This document shows, piece by piece, positions 63,718 to 64,000 of a stretch of DNA of 64,000 nt. The position numbers were made by a program, and so were the translations under genes. The stretch's first letter is position 1; each line of letters opens with the position of its first letter. The notes beneath the pieces were generated by a model. The model saw only the letters and a program-made list of their open reading frames with translations. It was not told the origin of the DNA and made no database searches. The DNA is from Chlamydiales bacterium (GTDB taxonomy: Bacteria; Chlamydiota; Chlamydiia; Chlamydiales; JAAKFR01), in contig JAJACK010000001.1 of NCBI GenBank assembly GCA_022601535.1, positions 374,502 to 438,501 of the forward strand, in the 5' to 3' direction.

Positions 63718-64000
63718 TTACGGGCATTCAATATTTTCTTTAGCCTCTCGATAAATTTTCAAAGCTTCTTCGTAAGGTTCTCGATGAAGAGAGTAAAACT
63801 CATTTGTATCAGAATGATAGGCTTCATATAAAAGATCCTGATTTCTACCTATAAACATCAATGCAACATGACCATCACCCAGAGTATGTCCTTGAGCATC
63901 TAAAAAGCTAATTGTTAAGTCGATATTGTCTATGTTAAAAGGATAATTATGTAAATAAGGCCTAACCTCCTCATTACAATTAATCTGCTTTAAATACTCT
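63718..64000 (-). CDS. Partial unknown protein (start beyond window)
   Basis: On the minus strand the frame ending at 63718 is open to the window edge, giving the last 93 or so residues: EYLKQINCNEEVRPYLHNYP, then ISFLDAQGHTLGDGHVALMF, then EAYHSDTNEFYSLHREPY and the end KENIECP. Codon content looks coding and the only in-frame ATGs are internal, so it enters from the right. Family not recognised; the G-D-G-H-V-A-L-M-F and Y-H-S-D-T pieces give no firm hint. It starts upstream of and on the same strand as the small lipoprotein gene, 53 bases away. Confidence 0.5.
   Translation of the reverse strand, partial: EYLKQINCNEEVRPYLHNYPFNIDNIDLTISFLDAQGHTLGDGHVALMFIGRNQDLLYEAYHSDTNEFYSLHREPYEEALKIYREAKENIECP

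Overview
The window comes from a member of the phylum Chlamydiae, most likely outside the Chlamydiaceae (a Simkania-, Waddlia- or Parachlamydia-like organism; the exact genus cannot be read from the sequence). The evidence is gene order. tolB-pal-LysM, gpsA / UDP-sugar pyrophosphorylase / FliJ-like / FliI / FliH / FliF, and pckA-mreB-SNF2-(tRNA-Gly)-tig-clpP-clpX are linkages I recall from chlamydial genomes, and the AGX-type pyrophosphorylase, the GTP-dependent PEPCK and the SWIM-SNF2 helicase also fit. An F-box protein and an extensive glycan locus argue against the reduced animal pathogens.

Layout. 1-2700: Tol-Pal envelope genes, an AT-rich hairpin and a small, apparently frameshifted membrane-protein gene. 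2705-8453 (minus): gpsA, an AGX-like pyrophosphorylase and a compact flagellar-type secretion module (FliJ-, FliI-, FliH- and FliF-like; the FliF carries a FliG-like tail). 8492-16022: a glycosyltransferase, a promoter-structured RNA-terminator unit in front of a secreted MsrA-MsrB fusion, a lipoprotein, gamma-glutamyltransferase, a PAP2 phosphatase and a 677-aa F-box repeat protein. 16057-16344: the decayed remnant of a DUF4143-type ATPase. 16334-28031: housekeeping block (class II cyclic-nucleotide phosphodiesterase, pckA, mreB, SNF2, tRNA-Gly abutting tig, clpP, clpX, CCA/poly(A) polymerase).

27985-63408 is a large surface-glycan locus. Its core is a run of 16 tightly coupled minus-strand genes (44408 to 28960): an acetolactate-synthase-like TPP enzyme, an SDR, GmhA- and GmhB-like heptose enzymes, a transaldolase, five sugar epimerase/dehydratases, a nucleotidyltransferase-kinase fusion with HldE domains in reverse order, a Gfo/Idh oxidoreductase, a UGD-like protein without its catalytic cysteine, a two-subunit E1-type TPP dehydrogenase without E2 or E3, and a methyltransferase. 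To its right lie glycosyltransferases, FkbM methyltransferases, a PhyH-type hydroxylase, an MsbA/PglK-like ABC exporter, a duplicated family of unknown function, a second heptose-activation pair (HddA/HddC-like) and a sugar C-methyltransferase. Together these suggest synthesis of one or more unusual, probably heptose-derived and methylated or branched sugars, their assembly on a lipid carrier and ABC export. Chlamydiaceae LPS is known for lacking heptose, so this locus is a real difference.

Most notable: the heptose/TPP operon, the tRNA whose mature 3' end is the base before the tig start codon, the structured RNA before msrAB, the secreted-looking oxygenase-methyltransferase fusion, and several enzymes with lost catalytic residues. 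All functional statements rest on motif recognition by eye; no database search was run.
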